Part shown: positions 42,052-49,902 of the stretch, in pieces
Position numbering within the stretch: position 1 is the first letter of the stretch
Layout of the letters: each line of letters starts with the position of its first letter
NCBI GenBank assembly: GCA_002343445.1
Contig: DDSP01000032.1
Location: 1 to 64,000, forward strand
Reading direction: 5' to 3'
Length of the DNA stretch: 64,000 bases
DNA from: Chthonomonas sp. UBA2387
Lineage (GTDB): Bacteria; Armatimonadota; Fimbriimonadia; Fimbriimonadales; Fimbriimonadaceae
Notes under the pieces: generated by a model
What the model was told of the DNA's origin: nothing
Database searches by the model: none
Seen by the model: only the letters and a program-made list of their open reading frames with translations
Translations under genes and position numbers: made by a program

Positions 42052-42843
42052 TTAGTTCCTCACCGAGACGCCGAGCGTCAAAGCGATCTTTCCTTCGAGG
42101 GCAGAGGAAAGTCCAAAGCCCGTGGTGGCACCGAGTCCGTTGCTCAGGCCAAGCGTGAACGTGGCGCTGGGCGCCCCCTCGGCGGTGACTGGCCGATACC
42201 TCACGCCAAACCCAAAGATGGCCCGGCGCGTCCGGTCGCCGTCCGAGGTCAGCGAGTTGTTGCCCTGCACGATCGCGGTCACGTCCGCGACGGCCTCCCA
42301 TCCCGCCTGAAACGGGGCAACGACACCCGCCGACACGCCCCAAAGGTTGCTGTCCTTGCGCATCGCGCCACGTGCGCCGACGACAAAGCGGTGCTTAGCC
42401 TCCCCCTGCGGCACCGTGTAGCTAGCTCCTGCGGTGATGAAGTTCTGATCCTGAGCCGGGGTGTCGGGGAAGCTCGCGCCCAAGCTGAGCGTCAAGCCTT
42501 CGACCGACTTGAGCGAATGCTTCGCGAAGACCTCGAAGTCGCGGCCGCCGGTTCGGACGGTGACTCCACCCGAAGTGGAATCGCCACGCGGAGCGCCACT
42601 GGCCCGAAACCCGACCTCCCAACCTTCGGACACGCCGTACCCGAATGCCCCCGAGGTGTAGGTTCGACCCTCGGCCCCACGGTGAAAAGCGAATCCGGCG
42701 TCGAAGCGGAACTTGCCCAACGAGACGGGAGCACCCGAATCCACGTTGACCAACTTGTCGCTGCTGGCAAACTGAGTGTGGCCGACCGACCCGAGGGCCA
42801 GGCCGACCGCCAAGACTGGGAATCGGAACAAGTTGTTATGCAT
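42052..42843 (-). CDS. outer-membrane beta-barrel-like protein
   Basis: This is a 263-residue exported protein (signal LFRFPVLAVGLALGSVGHTQ). Beyond that it consists of alternating-polarity strands joined by short Gly/Asp turns, such as KFRFDAGFAFHRG, WEVGFRASGAPRG and FEVFAKHSLKSV. It ends in LTLGVSVRN, with few charged residues in the strands. This suggests a porin-like barrel of 10-12 strands. No family name. A TATACT -10 (42865-42870) drives it; the ATG is preceded by GGTGAT. A tiny 6-codon frame (42836-42856) opens at the predicted transcription start and closes over the start codon. Confidence 0.6.
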   Translation of the reverse strand: MHNNLFRFPVLAVGLALGSVGHTQFASSDKLVNVDSGAPVSLGKFRFDAGFAFHRGAEGRTYTSGAFGYGVSEGWEVGFRASGAPRGDSTSGGVTVRTGGRDFEVFAKHSLKSVEGLTLSLGASFPDTPAQDQNFITAGASYTVPQGEAKHRFVVGARGAMRKDSNLWGVSAGVVAPFQAGWEAVADVTAIVQGNNSLTSDGDRTRRAIFGFGVRYRPVTAEGAPSATFTLGLSNGLGATTGFGLSSALEGKIALTLGVSVRN

Positions 42844-42864
42844 GAGGCATCACCATGTGGAGAA

Positions 42865-42870
42865 AGTATA
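42865..42870 (-). promoter_or_regulatory. -10 box for the barrel/lipoprotein pair
   Basis: Read on the minus strand this is TATACT. Eight bases on is an ATG (42856) that opens a 6-codon frame; the real gene starts 13 bases further at 42843. Confidence 0.55.
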
Positions 42871-42937
42871 GCGACTGAGACCTCCGGCGCGCTCTGGTTC
42901 TATCCTAAACCCTGCGAAACTGGCAGGATTGGCTAAA

Positions 42938-43756
42938 TCAGGACGGACCCAACATCGCCAAGACCGTCTCTCGCAGCTGAGCCGGACGGACGACGACAAA
43001 CTCGACATCACCGTAGCCCAGCGCCAGGAGCTTTGCCGCAAGGTCCTGCCCCGCGGGAGCCCAAGCACGGACTTCTCCCCGATGAACCTCGACGGAGACC
43101 GAGAATGGGTCAACCATCGCTCGAACGGATGCCTCGCGCGGTGTTGCGATTCGCACCTCCTCGACCGCTCGATCCATCAGCGACGACGTCTTGCCGCAAA
43201 ACAAGACGCCTTCGCGACCGATCACCGCCAGGGAATCGCACTGCTCGGCCACGCCCCAATCATCGGTCTCGATCACCACGAGCACGCCCTCGGCAACGCG
43301 CGCTTCCAACAGGGTCAGGAGACGACTCTTTGCCACCAGATCAAGCCCTGCGAACACTTCTTCGACCAGAACGATTCCGTCGGCATCCGAGAGGAGCGCG
43401 GGCAGCGTGGCCGCCAGACGCTGTTCGCCGTCGGACAAGCGGGCACGGGATGCGGCTCGGGATTCCCACAAGCCGAGTGCGGTGAGGGCATGGACCAACT
43501 CGGCGGGATCGCGCGCTCCGAGCAGTCCCTTCGCCCAGCCCTGAAGCGTGCCCCGAAAGCGAGGTAGCCGGGACTCCGCGGCAACCCAAAACCCATCGCG
43601 CGAGGCACCCACCTCTGATAGCCCCTTGCCCGTGTAAAGCGCCTCGATCAAGCGAGACCGAAGCGGACCCCGCAAGCCGACCAACGACGCCATGCTTCCC
43701 GCGCCGAGACGTCCACACGCGAAGTTCAGGCCGCCTCGGGTTCGTTTGTCGTGCAT
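42938..43756 (-). CDS. degenerate ABC-type ATPase, probably inactive
   Basis: This is a 272-residue protein with the second half of an ABC ATPase: the signature LSDGEQRLAATL (about residue 107), Walker B GIVLVEEVFAGLD (about 127) and the switch-region analogue VVIETDDWGVAEQC. Where Walker A (G-x4-GK-S/T) should be it reads GLRGPLRSRLIEAL, so the essential Lys is gone and ATP hydrolysis is unlikely. The start at 43756 or the ATG at 43693 are both possible; the latter begins just before the degenerate P-loop. Last gene of the aroQ-peptidase operon; no membrane partner is adjacent. Function unknown. Confidence 0.6.
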   Translation of the reverse strand: MHDKRTRGGLNFACGRLGAGSMASLVGLRGPLRSRLIEALYTGKGLSEVGASRDGFWVAAESRLPRFRGTLQGWAKGLLGARDPAELVHALTALGLWESRAASRARLSDGEQRLAATLPALLSDADGIVLVEEVFAGLDLVAKSRLLTLLEARVAEGVLVVIETDDWGVAEQCDSLAVIGREGVLFCGKTSSLMDRAVEEVRIATPREASVRAMVDPFSVSVEVHRGEVRAWAPAGQDLAAKLLALGYGDVEFVVVRPAQLRETVLAMLGPS

Positions 43757-43763
43757 CGCGCCC

Positions 43764-44837
43764 TCAGGCCGGCAGGACCATCAATTCGCGTGGGAAATGC
43801 GTCAGCCGCTCGGGACCGTTCTCGGTGACCAGCACGTCGTCCTCGATGCGGACTCCGCCGAAGCCCTCGATGTAGACACCGGGTTCGATCGTCCACACCT
43901 GGCCGGCCTCGATCGGCTGGTCGGTGGTCGGGCTCAGCCGCCCGGCGTCGTGGACCAACGTGCCGATGCCGTGCCCCAGACCGTGACCGAAGTACTTGGC
44001 CAGACCCTTCTCGTCCAAAATCTGCCGCGCGAGGGCATCCACTTCGCGCCCGTTCGCGCCGACGACCAACGCTTCGACGCACGCGTTCTCGGCTTTGAGC
44101 ACCTGGTCGTACATCTCGCGGTGCCGTGCCGAGGCCTCGCCGACGACGAACGTGCGGGTGATGTCGCTGATGTAGCCTTCCACGATGCATCCCAGGTCGA
44201 GCGTCACGAAGTCGCCCACCTCCAGCTTCTTCTCGCTGGCCGTTGCGTGGGGGCGGGCGCTGCGGATGCCGCTCACGGCGATGGGCTCGAAGCTGACCTT
44301 GGAGCCCTGACGCCGGAAGAAGAACTCGATCTCCAGCAACAGATCCCTTTCGGAGACGCCGGGCTGGATCATCCGGACCACGTGCTCCAGACATTTGTCG
44401 GCCAGCGCGCACGCCTTGCGGATTCGAGCAACCTCGTCGGGTGTCTTGATCATGCGCAGGGCCGAGATCAGGTCGTCGCCGGGAACCAAGGCGATGTCGC
44501 CGAATGCCGCCTGCCACTCCTCGACCGTGCCGTACACGACGTGGTTCTTCTCGAACGCTACCTGTGACAGGCCCAGGTCGCGGGCCTGTTGCGCGAGGAA
44601 GTCGGAAAGCTTTACGGGGTTGGCGTACACGGCCGTCGGCAGGTCGCGGACCTGCTCTTGACACTGGATGGCGTAGCGGCTGTCCGTGACGAACACGCCC
44701 TGCTCGGTGGTCAACACGACAAACCCGGAGGAGCCTGTGAAACCCGTCAGCCACTGCACGTTGGCCAAATGGGTCACGAGCAGGGCCGGGCAACCCGCCT
44801 CGACCATTCGGGCTTGGAGTCGTTGAATGTTGTTCAT
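43764..44837 (-). CDS. M24 family Xaa-Pro peptidase
   Basis: This is a 357-residue metallopeptidase removing an N-terminal residue before proline or acting as a dipeptidase. It has a creatinase-type N-domain (to about 125) and a pita-bread C-domain with the five metal ligands: Asp in [11 protein letters not shown], Asp in SDITRTF, His in [11 protein letters not shown], Glu in [10 protein letters not shown] and Glu in [10 protein letters not shown]. It overlaps aroQ by four bases at its start. Commonly called pepQ or papA; the exact specificity is not readable. Confidence 0.88.
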   Translation of the reverse strand: MNNIQRLQARMVEAGCPALLVTHLANVQWLTGFTGSSGFVVLTTEQGVFVTDSRYAIQCQEQVRDLPTAVYANPVKLSDFLAQQARDLGLSQVAFEKNHVVYGTVEEWQAAFGDIALVPGDDLISALRMIKTPDEVARIRKACALADKCLEHVVRMIQPGVSERDLLLEIEFFFRRQGSKVSFEPIAVSGIRSARPHATASEKKLEVGDFVTLDLGCIVEGYISDITRTFVVGEASARHREMYDQVLKAENACVEALVVGANGREVDALARQILDEKGLAKYFGHGLGHGIGTLVHDAGRLSPTTDQPIEAGQVWTIEPGVYIEGFGGVRIEDDVLVTENGPERLTHFPRELMVLPA

Positions 44838-45292
44838 GAAAGGGTGTCTCGGATGAGGTTCTCGAGCGCCTGGAGAGCGATCACGTATCCATACGGGCCG
44901 AGTCCGACGATTTGTCCCACCGAGATCGGCGCGATCACCGAATGCCTGCGGAACTCCTCTCGGGCGTGAACGTTGCTGAGATGGACCTCGACGACGGGCA
45001 GGCGGACGCTGACCAGGGCATCGCGCAGCGAGATGGAATAGTGGGTGAGCCCGCCGGGGTTGATGACGATGCCGTCGGCCCAGCTGCGGTGCTCGTGGAT
45101 CGTGTCGATGAGGGCGCCTTCGGAGTTCGACTGGAGGATGCGGACCTCCGCACCGAGGGCCTGAGCGGCCTCGCGGATGTCGTCGTCGATCTCGGTGAGC
45201 GGCTTCCGCCCGTAGACGTCGGGCTCTCGGAACCCGGTCATGTTGAGGTTCGGTCCGTGCAGAACGAGGAAGCGCAACCCTTTATCGGCCAT
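44834..45292 (-). CDS. aroQ: 3-dehydroquinate dehydratase, type II
   Basis: This is a 152-residue enzyme of the shikimate pathway converting 3-dehydroquinate to 3-dehydroshikimate. Signatures are [20 protein letters not shown] (with the catalytic Tyr at the end), [35 protein letters not shown] and the His in [16 protein letters not shown]. The length is typical. It is in an operon with the Trm112-like gene upstream (11-base overlap) and the M24 peptidase downstream. Confidence 0.95.
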   Translation of the reverse strand: MADKGLRFLVLHGPNLNMTGFREPDVYGRKPLTEIDDDIREAAQALGAEVRILQSNSEGALIDTIHEHRSWADGIVINPGGLTHYSISLRDALVSVRLPVVEVHLSNVHAREEFRRHSVIAPISVGQIVGLGPYGYVIALQALENLIRDTLS

Positions 45293-45560
45293 CGAGAAGT
45301 TCCTTGAGCTTGGCAGGCGGAATAGCGTCCTCGGGGAGCAGTTCGGGGATGCCTGCGACGATCCGATACCCGTGCCCGCAGGCGTCGCAGACGAGAAACT
45401 CGCCCTGCTGCCGAAGCGGTGGGCGGCTCTCGCACAGCGGACAGGCGAGGAGGGCGAGGAAATCGGGGTCTATCACGGCCTGCAGCGTTTCGGCAGGATA
45501 CCCGCGCACCGTGCGGGGGGCCACACGCGCCGCTGGCCAAGGGTCGTTGGGTGGGTGCAT
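45282..45560 (-). CDS. Trm112-like zinc-binding protein
   Basis: This is a 92-residue protein whose core [18 protein letters not shown]...[25 protein letters not shown] is the Trm112/YcaR type: two CxxC pairs around a zinc and the conserved I-x-G-I-P-x-LL. Bacterial members are small adaptor-like proteins of uncertain role. ATG 45560 has GGAG upstream; an in-frame TTG at 45575 preceded at six bases by TAGCAT could be a leaderless start instead. The N-terminal ~35 residues are Pro/Arg-rich and not part of the family core. Confidence 0.75.
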   Translation of the reverse strand: MHPPNDPWPAARVAPRTVRGYPAETLQAVIDPDFLALLACPLCESRPPLRQQGEFLVCDACGHGYRIVAGIPELLPEDAIPPAKLKELLDGR

Positions 45561-45614
45561 GACGCTCCGTGCCAAGGTCGCATGCTACTGGCCAGTTGAC
45601 CTGATCACGGAGAC

Positions 45615-46007
45615 TCACCAGTCGAGACCAAGGCAGAGGTCGTACACGTCGTCTGGTGTGTCGGGAGAGTCAAGCAAGGCAGACCTGAGGAGTTCAAGAA
45701 GCTCCTGTGTGCACTGTCCGAGAGTCTCAAGACTCCCGTTACGGATGAGCGAAGCAACCTGGGAACGCGGGGCTCTCCTAGACCTTGCATAGTTCACCGT
45801 CGTCTGCTTTCTTAGCCGCAGAAGCTGACTTATCTGGGTGCCCTGAGGGAGAACAGGATTCGGGTTGAGCACGTTGCGAGCGTCGGTGAGCATCACGAAA
45901 ACCACCTCGTCGCCGTCCTTGGGCCCCGTAAGAACGACCCAGTAGTGATCCGTACCCTCATTCGCGATGGGCACTTGCAAGAGTAAGCCAGGAAGCAGCT
46001 CAAGCAC
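45615..46007 (-). CDS. candidate toxin paired with a Panacea antitoxin
   Basis: This is a 130-residue protein of no family I can name with certainty. HYWVVLTGPKDGDEVVFVML near the N-terminus has the strand pattern of PemK/MazF-like SH3 barrels (the protein opens with a hydrophobic run, then a -VV-x-D/G-...-VVFV- hairpin). The C-terminal third (LETLGQCTQELLELLRSALL) is helical. The start is GTG 46007, overlapping the Panacea gene by eight bases, a typical toxin-antitoxin arrangement with the antitoxin first. Toxicity is inference from this pairing. Confidence 0.6.
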   Translation of the reverse strand: MLELLPGLLLQVPIANEGTDHYWVVLTGPKDGDEVVFVMLTDARNVLNPNPVLPQGTQISQLLRLRKQTTVNYARSRRAPRSQVASLIRNGSLETLGQCTQELLELLRSALLDSPDTPDDVYDLCLGLDW

Positions 46008-46554
46008 CGTCGTTCAGGAGGAGATCCATGGCATCAGCAGCGTTGTGCTCGGCCGTTCGCGACTTCACGGTGACGTCGTCAAATCCTAGACCGATCAGAA
46101 TCTCCTGAAACTGAATCGGCCGGCGCGACTCGCCCGGGTCCCGCCATTCATCAAAGGTGTGCGTCAACTCGACCAGTTGCCATTTCGACTTGTTGCCATG
46201 CCCTTTCCAGATCTCGTCAGCGATGGTGAGTTCCCCTCTTGAGAGTGCCTTCTCGGGCGGGAAGGGCCTCTTCAGTCGCACTTCCCATCTCGCCGGGATC
46301 TCGATGTACTCGCGCCAAACCCCGCCCGGATCGATTTGGTCGAGCGGCGTCAGCCGGTCGAGGGTGTGCTTGAGGACCGGGCCGTTCTTCATCGAGACCA
46401 TGCGGTCGCCCGTGATCCCCACATTGCGCAACCGGATGGCCTCTCGCTCAGCCAGATACATGAGCTTCATGAGCTTGAGGTCCTCCAACTCGCCTCCCGC
46501 CAGTTCCAAGAACCGGCAGGCGAGGGCCGTCGCCTTTTCTTCGTTGTATCGCAT
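46000..46554 (-). CDS. Panacea-domain (DUF4065/SocA-like) antitoxin
   Basis: This is a 184-residue protein with the Panacea domain: ACRFLELAGGELEDLKLMKL followed by MYLAEREAI, and GDRMVSMKNGPVLKHTLDRL, the K-L-x-YLA and GP-V motifs that define it. In known pairs the Panacea domain neutralises toxins of many unrelated folds encoded beside it. Start ATG 46554 has TAAACT eight bases upstream, so the mRNA is probably leaderless; ATG 46560 is an alternative. The gene is followed by the 130-residue candidate toxin. Confidence 0.82.
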   Translation of the reverse strand: MRYNEEKATALACRFLELAGGELEDLKLMKLMYLAEREAIRLRNVGITGDRMVSMKNGPVLKHTLDRLTPLDQIDPGGVWREYIEIPARWEVRLKRPFPPEKALSRGELTIADEIWKGHGNKSKWQLVELTHTFDEWRDPGESRRPIQFQEILIGLGFDDVTVKSRTAEHNAADAMDLLLNDGA

Positions 46555-46562
46555 GTTCATCC

Positions 46563-46568
46563 AGTTTA
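46563..46568 (-). promoter_or_regulatory. -10 box of the Panacea toxin-antitoxin operon
   Basis: Read on the minus strand this is TAAACT, eight bases before ATG 46554. Confidence 0.5.
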
Positions 46569-46642
46569 TCAAACGCTGTTCGCGCAGTCGCCATCGGGAC
46601 CTTGGAACTCGCGCGTACGCGCGTGCGTTAGACCACTCCAGA

Positions 46643-47482
46643 ATGACGACCAACAACCTCAAGACCGGAGCGCTTCTGCTCGCCATCAGTCTGCTGGCCG
46701 TGATGATCGGACGCTACTTCCTCGGTGCGGGAGGGGCGGTGATCGGGCTGCTGGTCGCCTTCGCATTCCAGGCGATCGGCTACTTCAACGGGCACAAGAT
46801 GGCCCTGCGGTTCGCCCACGCCCAGCCGCTCCAGGCAGGTTCGCTGCCTTGGCTCGAAGACGCCACCGCCGAACTCAGCCGCAAGGCCGGCATCCCCGCG
46901 CCCCAAATCTATCTCTCGCCGGATCCGCAGCCGAACGCGTTTGCCGCGGGCCGCAACCCGGAGGTCGCCGTCGTCTGCTTCAACGAGGGGTTGCTGCGAG
47001 CTATGTCGCGCCGCGAAGTCATCGCCGTGCTTGCCCACGAAATCGCCCACATCAAGAACCGCGACACGCTCACGATGACCGTGGTTGCCGCCTTGGCCTC
47101 GTTCGTGACGATGCTGGCCAACTTCGCCTACTTCATCCCGGCCGGTTCGGACGAAGAGGGTGGTCGCAACTTCTTTGTCGACCTCGCCCTCATGTTGGTG
47201 GTGCCGATAGCCGCGATGCTGGTGCAGATGGCCATCAGCCGGACGCGCGAGTTCGCCGCCGACCGGACCGCCGCCGAACTGATGGGCGAGTCCGAGCCGA
47301 TGGTGGACGCCTTGCTGACGCTCGAGCGCGGCACGTCCGTGGTCGCGAGCCGCACGGCCCAGCCCGCCATGGCGCACATGTACATCGCCAGCCCCCTTTC
47401 GGGTGGCGGCATCGCCACGCTGCTCAGCACGCACCCGCCGATCGCGCAACGCGTGGCAAAGCTACGAGCCTTGGCTGGCTGA
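46643..47482 (+). CDS. htpX: HtpX-like M48 membrane metalloprotease
   Basis: This is a 279-residue membrane protease. It has two N-terminal helices (ALLLAISLLAVMIGRYFLG, AVIGLLVAFAFQAIGYF), the zinc motif VLAHEIAHIKNRD (HExxH, about residue 133), two further helices, and the third ligand Glu in TREFAADRTAAEL (about 205). It ends with LSTHPPIAQRVAKL, the usual HtpX tail. It degrades misfolded membrane proteins. The start follows TAGACC by eight bases, a weaker version of the leaderless arrangement. Divergent from the Panacea operon. Confidence 0.9.
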   Translation: MTTNNLKTGALLLAISLLAVMIGRYFLGAGGAVIGLLVAFAFQAIGYFNGHKMALRFAHAQPLQAGSLPWLEDATAELSRKAGIPAPQIYLSPDPQPNAFAAGRNPEVAVVCFNEGLLRAMSRREVIAVLAHEIAHIKNRDTLTMTVVAALASFVTMLANFAYFIPAGSDEEGGRNFFVDLALMLVVPIAAMLVQMAISRTREFAADRTAAELMGESEPMVDALLTLERGTSVVASRTAQPAMAHMYIASPLSGGGIATLLSTHPPIAQRVAKLRALAG

Positions 47483-47520
47483 TTTGTAGAAGATTCAGGT
47501 CCATAAAGCCCATTCAGTCT

Positions 47521-47526
47521 TATACT
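47521..47526 (+). promoter_or_regulatory. -10 box of a leaderless promoter
   Basis: TATACT lies seven bases before ATG 47534. Confidence 0.65.
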
Positions 47527-47533
47527 GAGTGGC

Positions 47534-48337
47534 ATGAACCGGCAACGACTCGCTTGTGCAGCGGTAGCTCTCGCCCTGACGAGCCCAGCGGCTCGGGCAG
47601 ACTTCATCATCACGGAGAGCATTCAAGTGGGTGGGTTCTTCGACGGTGGAATCGCGCCGATGAACCTGCCCTCGCACCAGAACTACTTCGTGGGCTATGG
47701 GACGACTCCGGGGTTTGGCCGCACGCCCGAGCGGCGAAGCTTCTTCTGGTTCCACATCCCGGACATCCCGGGAGAGATCACGCACGCGAGCCTCAAGTTG
47801 CACCTCTTGGTGCCTACAAGCCTGATCTTCGGGCTGGGGCCGGGCGACCCGCCGTCCACCGACCCGATTGAGACGTTTCAGTTGGGTGCCACCCTGGTCA
47901 CGCCGGGGACGATCACCAGCACAAGCCTGTCCTCAACCGACATCGCCACCATCTTCGGGGCGATGGACGACTTCCCCATCGCGGCGCCCAAAGACTTCGT
48001 CGCGGGGTTCCCGCCGCCAATCCCAACGGACATCGACATCCCGCTGGATGCTACGGGGATCATGGCGCTCAAGACGCACGAAGGCGCGGACCTCGTCATG
48101 ACGGGATGGATGCCGACTTGGTCGCACGACGACCGAATGGTGGACGGTTCGTTCCTCGAGGGAAGCGAACTCATTTTCGGCTTTTCGGACGTCACCGGCC
48201 CGTCGGGCGCGTTGGTGGCCAAACCCACGTTGACCATTGCCTACGACCCGGTTCCGGAGCCCGCCGGGCTGGCATCGCTGACGTTGGGATTGGCGGCGTT
48301 CAAGCGGGCCCGCCGACGTTTAGCACCACGTTCTTGA
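47534..48337 (+). CDS. exported PEP-CTERM protein
   Basis: This is a 267-residue protein with a signal peptide (LACAAVALALTSPAARA) and a C-terminal PEP-CTERM sorting signal: VPEPAGLASLTLGLAAFKRA followed by RRR. These proteins are cleaved and anchored by exosortase and usually sit in the extracellular matrix. The body (FFWFHIPDIPGEITHASLKL, DVTGPSGALVAKPTLTIAYD) is of the beta-sandwich kind seen in DNRLRE-type or choice-of-anchor domains. No exosortase gene is in the window. Its 3' end overlaps the end of the convergent aldehyde dehydrogenase gene by 38 bases. Confidence 0.75.
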   Translation: MNRQRLACAAVALALTSPAARADFIITESIQVGGFFDGGIAPMNLPSHQNYFVGYGTTPGFGRTPERRSFFWFHIPDIPGEITHASLKLHLLVPTSLIFGLGPGDPPSTDPIETFQLGATLVTPGTITSTSLSSTDIATIFGAMDDFPIAAPKDFVAGFPPPIPTDIDIPLDATGIMALKTHEGADLVMTGWMPTWSHDDRMVDGSFLEGSELIFGFSDVTGPSGALVAKPTLTIAYDPVPEPAGLASLTLGLAAFKRARRRLAPRS

Positions 48338-49739
48338 GGTCGGTGTAGATGTCGATCGCCTCGGTGCCCGGCTCGCGGGTGCCGTTGCCGCTCAGGCCCA
48401 CGCCACCGAACGGCATGTGTGGTTCGCTGCCGAACGTGCCGCCGTTCACCACGACCATGCCCGCCCGAACGCGCATCGAGAAGTCCATCGCGCGATCCAG
48501 CGAGCGTGTGTGGATGCAAGCCGTGAGGCCATAGGGCGACGCATTGGCCAGAGCGAGCGCCTCTTCGTAACCGTCCACCGAATACAGGTTGGCGATAGGC
48601 CCGAACAGCTCGCAGGTCGAGAGGTCGTCGGCGGCGTTCAGGCCCTCGACGACCGTAGGCGCCATGAAATAGCCGGGGCGGTTCAAACGCGCGCCGCCGC
48701 ACAGCACCTTAGCGCCCCGTCCGGCGGCCCCTTTGACGGCCGATTCCATGTTGGAAAGCTGGCGGGCATTGATCACGGGGCCGAGGTCGTCGGTGTCGGC
48801 AGTGCCGACCTTCAGTGCACGCGCCTTCTCGACGAACCGCTCGCGGAACGCCTCGTAGACCCCGGCGAAGACGATGATCCGGCTCCCGCTCGCACATCGT
48901 TGGCCCGCGTTGCTGAACGCCGAGAGCAGCGCCCACTGGACCGCAAGGTCGAGATCGGCGTCGTCGCACACCACGAACGGGTTCTTGCCCCCGAGTTCCA
49001 GGCTCACCTTGGCCAGCCGTTGGGCGCACACGCCCGCGATCTCCTTGCCCACCGCACTCGAGCCCGTGAAGCTCACCACGCCCACCTCCGGGTGCGCGAC
49101 CAAGGGCCTTCCCGCGCCGATGCCCGTGCCGTGGACCACGTTCAGCACGCCCGGAGGGAGCCCGGCGCTATGGGCGACTTCGGCCACCAGCGACGCCGTT
49201 CCGGGCGCGTCCTCGCTGGCCTTGAGGATCGCGGCGTTCCCGCAGATCATGGCGGGGAAGATTTTCCACGCCACGTTCGCCACGGGCGTATTGGCCGCGA
49301 TGATCAGCCCCGCGACCCCCACGGGCCGCCGCCATGTGCTGGGGTAGCGCCCCGGCGAACCGCTGGTAATCGTTCGGCCGAACAAACGCTGCCCTTCGCC
49401 CGCGTAGAAGTGAGCGAGGTCGCACGCGCCGTCGGTCTCGCCCAGTGCGTCCTTGAGCGACTTGCCGGTCTCGTGGTGGACCATCTCGGCGATGCGCCTG
49501 CGCTCGGCGCGCATGGCCTCGGCCACCTCGCGCAACGCTCTGCCGCGCTGCACCGCAGGAGTCGCCGCCCAGGCCGGCTGGGCCCGGAGGGCGGCGGCGA
49601 CGGCGTCTTGGATATCGGTCGCATCCGAATCGGGAAAGCGCGCCATCGGCTCGCCCGTGGCTGGGTCGAACTTGTCGAGGGCGAGGCCCGTACGTGCGGG
49701 CACGGGGCGTCCGGCGATCCAGTTGGCGAACTCGGTCAT
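48300..49739 (-). CDS. NAD(P)-dependent aldehyde dehydrogenase
   Basis: This is a 479-residue oxidoreductase. The cofactor region has NTPVANVAWKIFPAMICGNA and GVVSFTGSSAVGKEIA, the general base Glu is in SLELGGKNPFVV (about residue 245), and the catalytic Cys is in NAGQRCASGSRII (about 280), followed by ELFGPIANLYSVD. The layout matches succinate-semialdehyde or benzaldehyde-type dehydrogenases, but the substrate cannot be fixed. TAGGCT seven bases before ATG 49739 marks a leaderless start. Confidence 0.9.
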   Translation of the reverse strand: MTEFANWIAGRPVPARTGLALDKFDPATGEPMARFPDSDATDIQDAVAAALRAQPAWAATPAVQRGRALREVAEAMRAERRRIAEMVHHETGKSLKDALGETDGACDLAHFYAGEGQRLFGRTITSGSPGRYPSTWRRPVGVAGLIIAANTPVANVAWKIFPAMICGNAAILKASEDAPGTASLVAEVAHSAGLPPGVLNVVHGTGIGAGRPLVAHPEVGVVSFTGSSAVGKEIAGVCAQRLAKVSLELGGKNPFVVCDDADLDLAVQWALLSAFSNAGQRCASGSRIIVFAGVYEAFRERFVEKARALKVGTADTDDLGPVINARQLSNMESAVKGAAGRGAKVLCGGARLNRPGYFMAPTVVEGLNAADDLSTCELFGPIANLYSVDGYEEALALANASPYGLTACIHTRSLDRAMDFSMRVRAGMVVVNGGTFGSEPHMPFGGVGLSGNGTREPGTEAIDIYTDLKNVVLNVGGPA

Positions 49740-49746
49740 CGGTGGG

Positions 49747-49752
49747 AGCCTA
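49747..49752 (-). promoter_or_regulatory. -10 box of a leaderless promoter
   Basis: Read on the minus strand this is TAGGCT, seven bases before ATG 49739. A separate TACGAT box at 49775-49780 on the plus strand serves the tRNA. Confidence 0.55.
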
Positions 49753-49793
49753 CCTGCCGCGACGGGCCTCGGGGTACGATGGACCGTCCGGTT

Positions 49794-49870
<77 letters not shown>

Positions 49871-49902
49871 GTTCGAATCTCTCTGGAACGGCTGCTTCCC
49901 AT

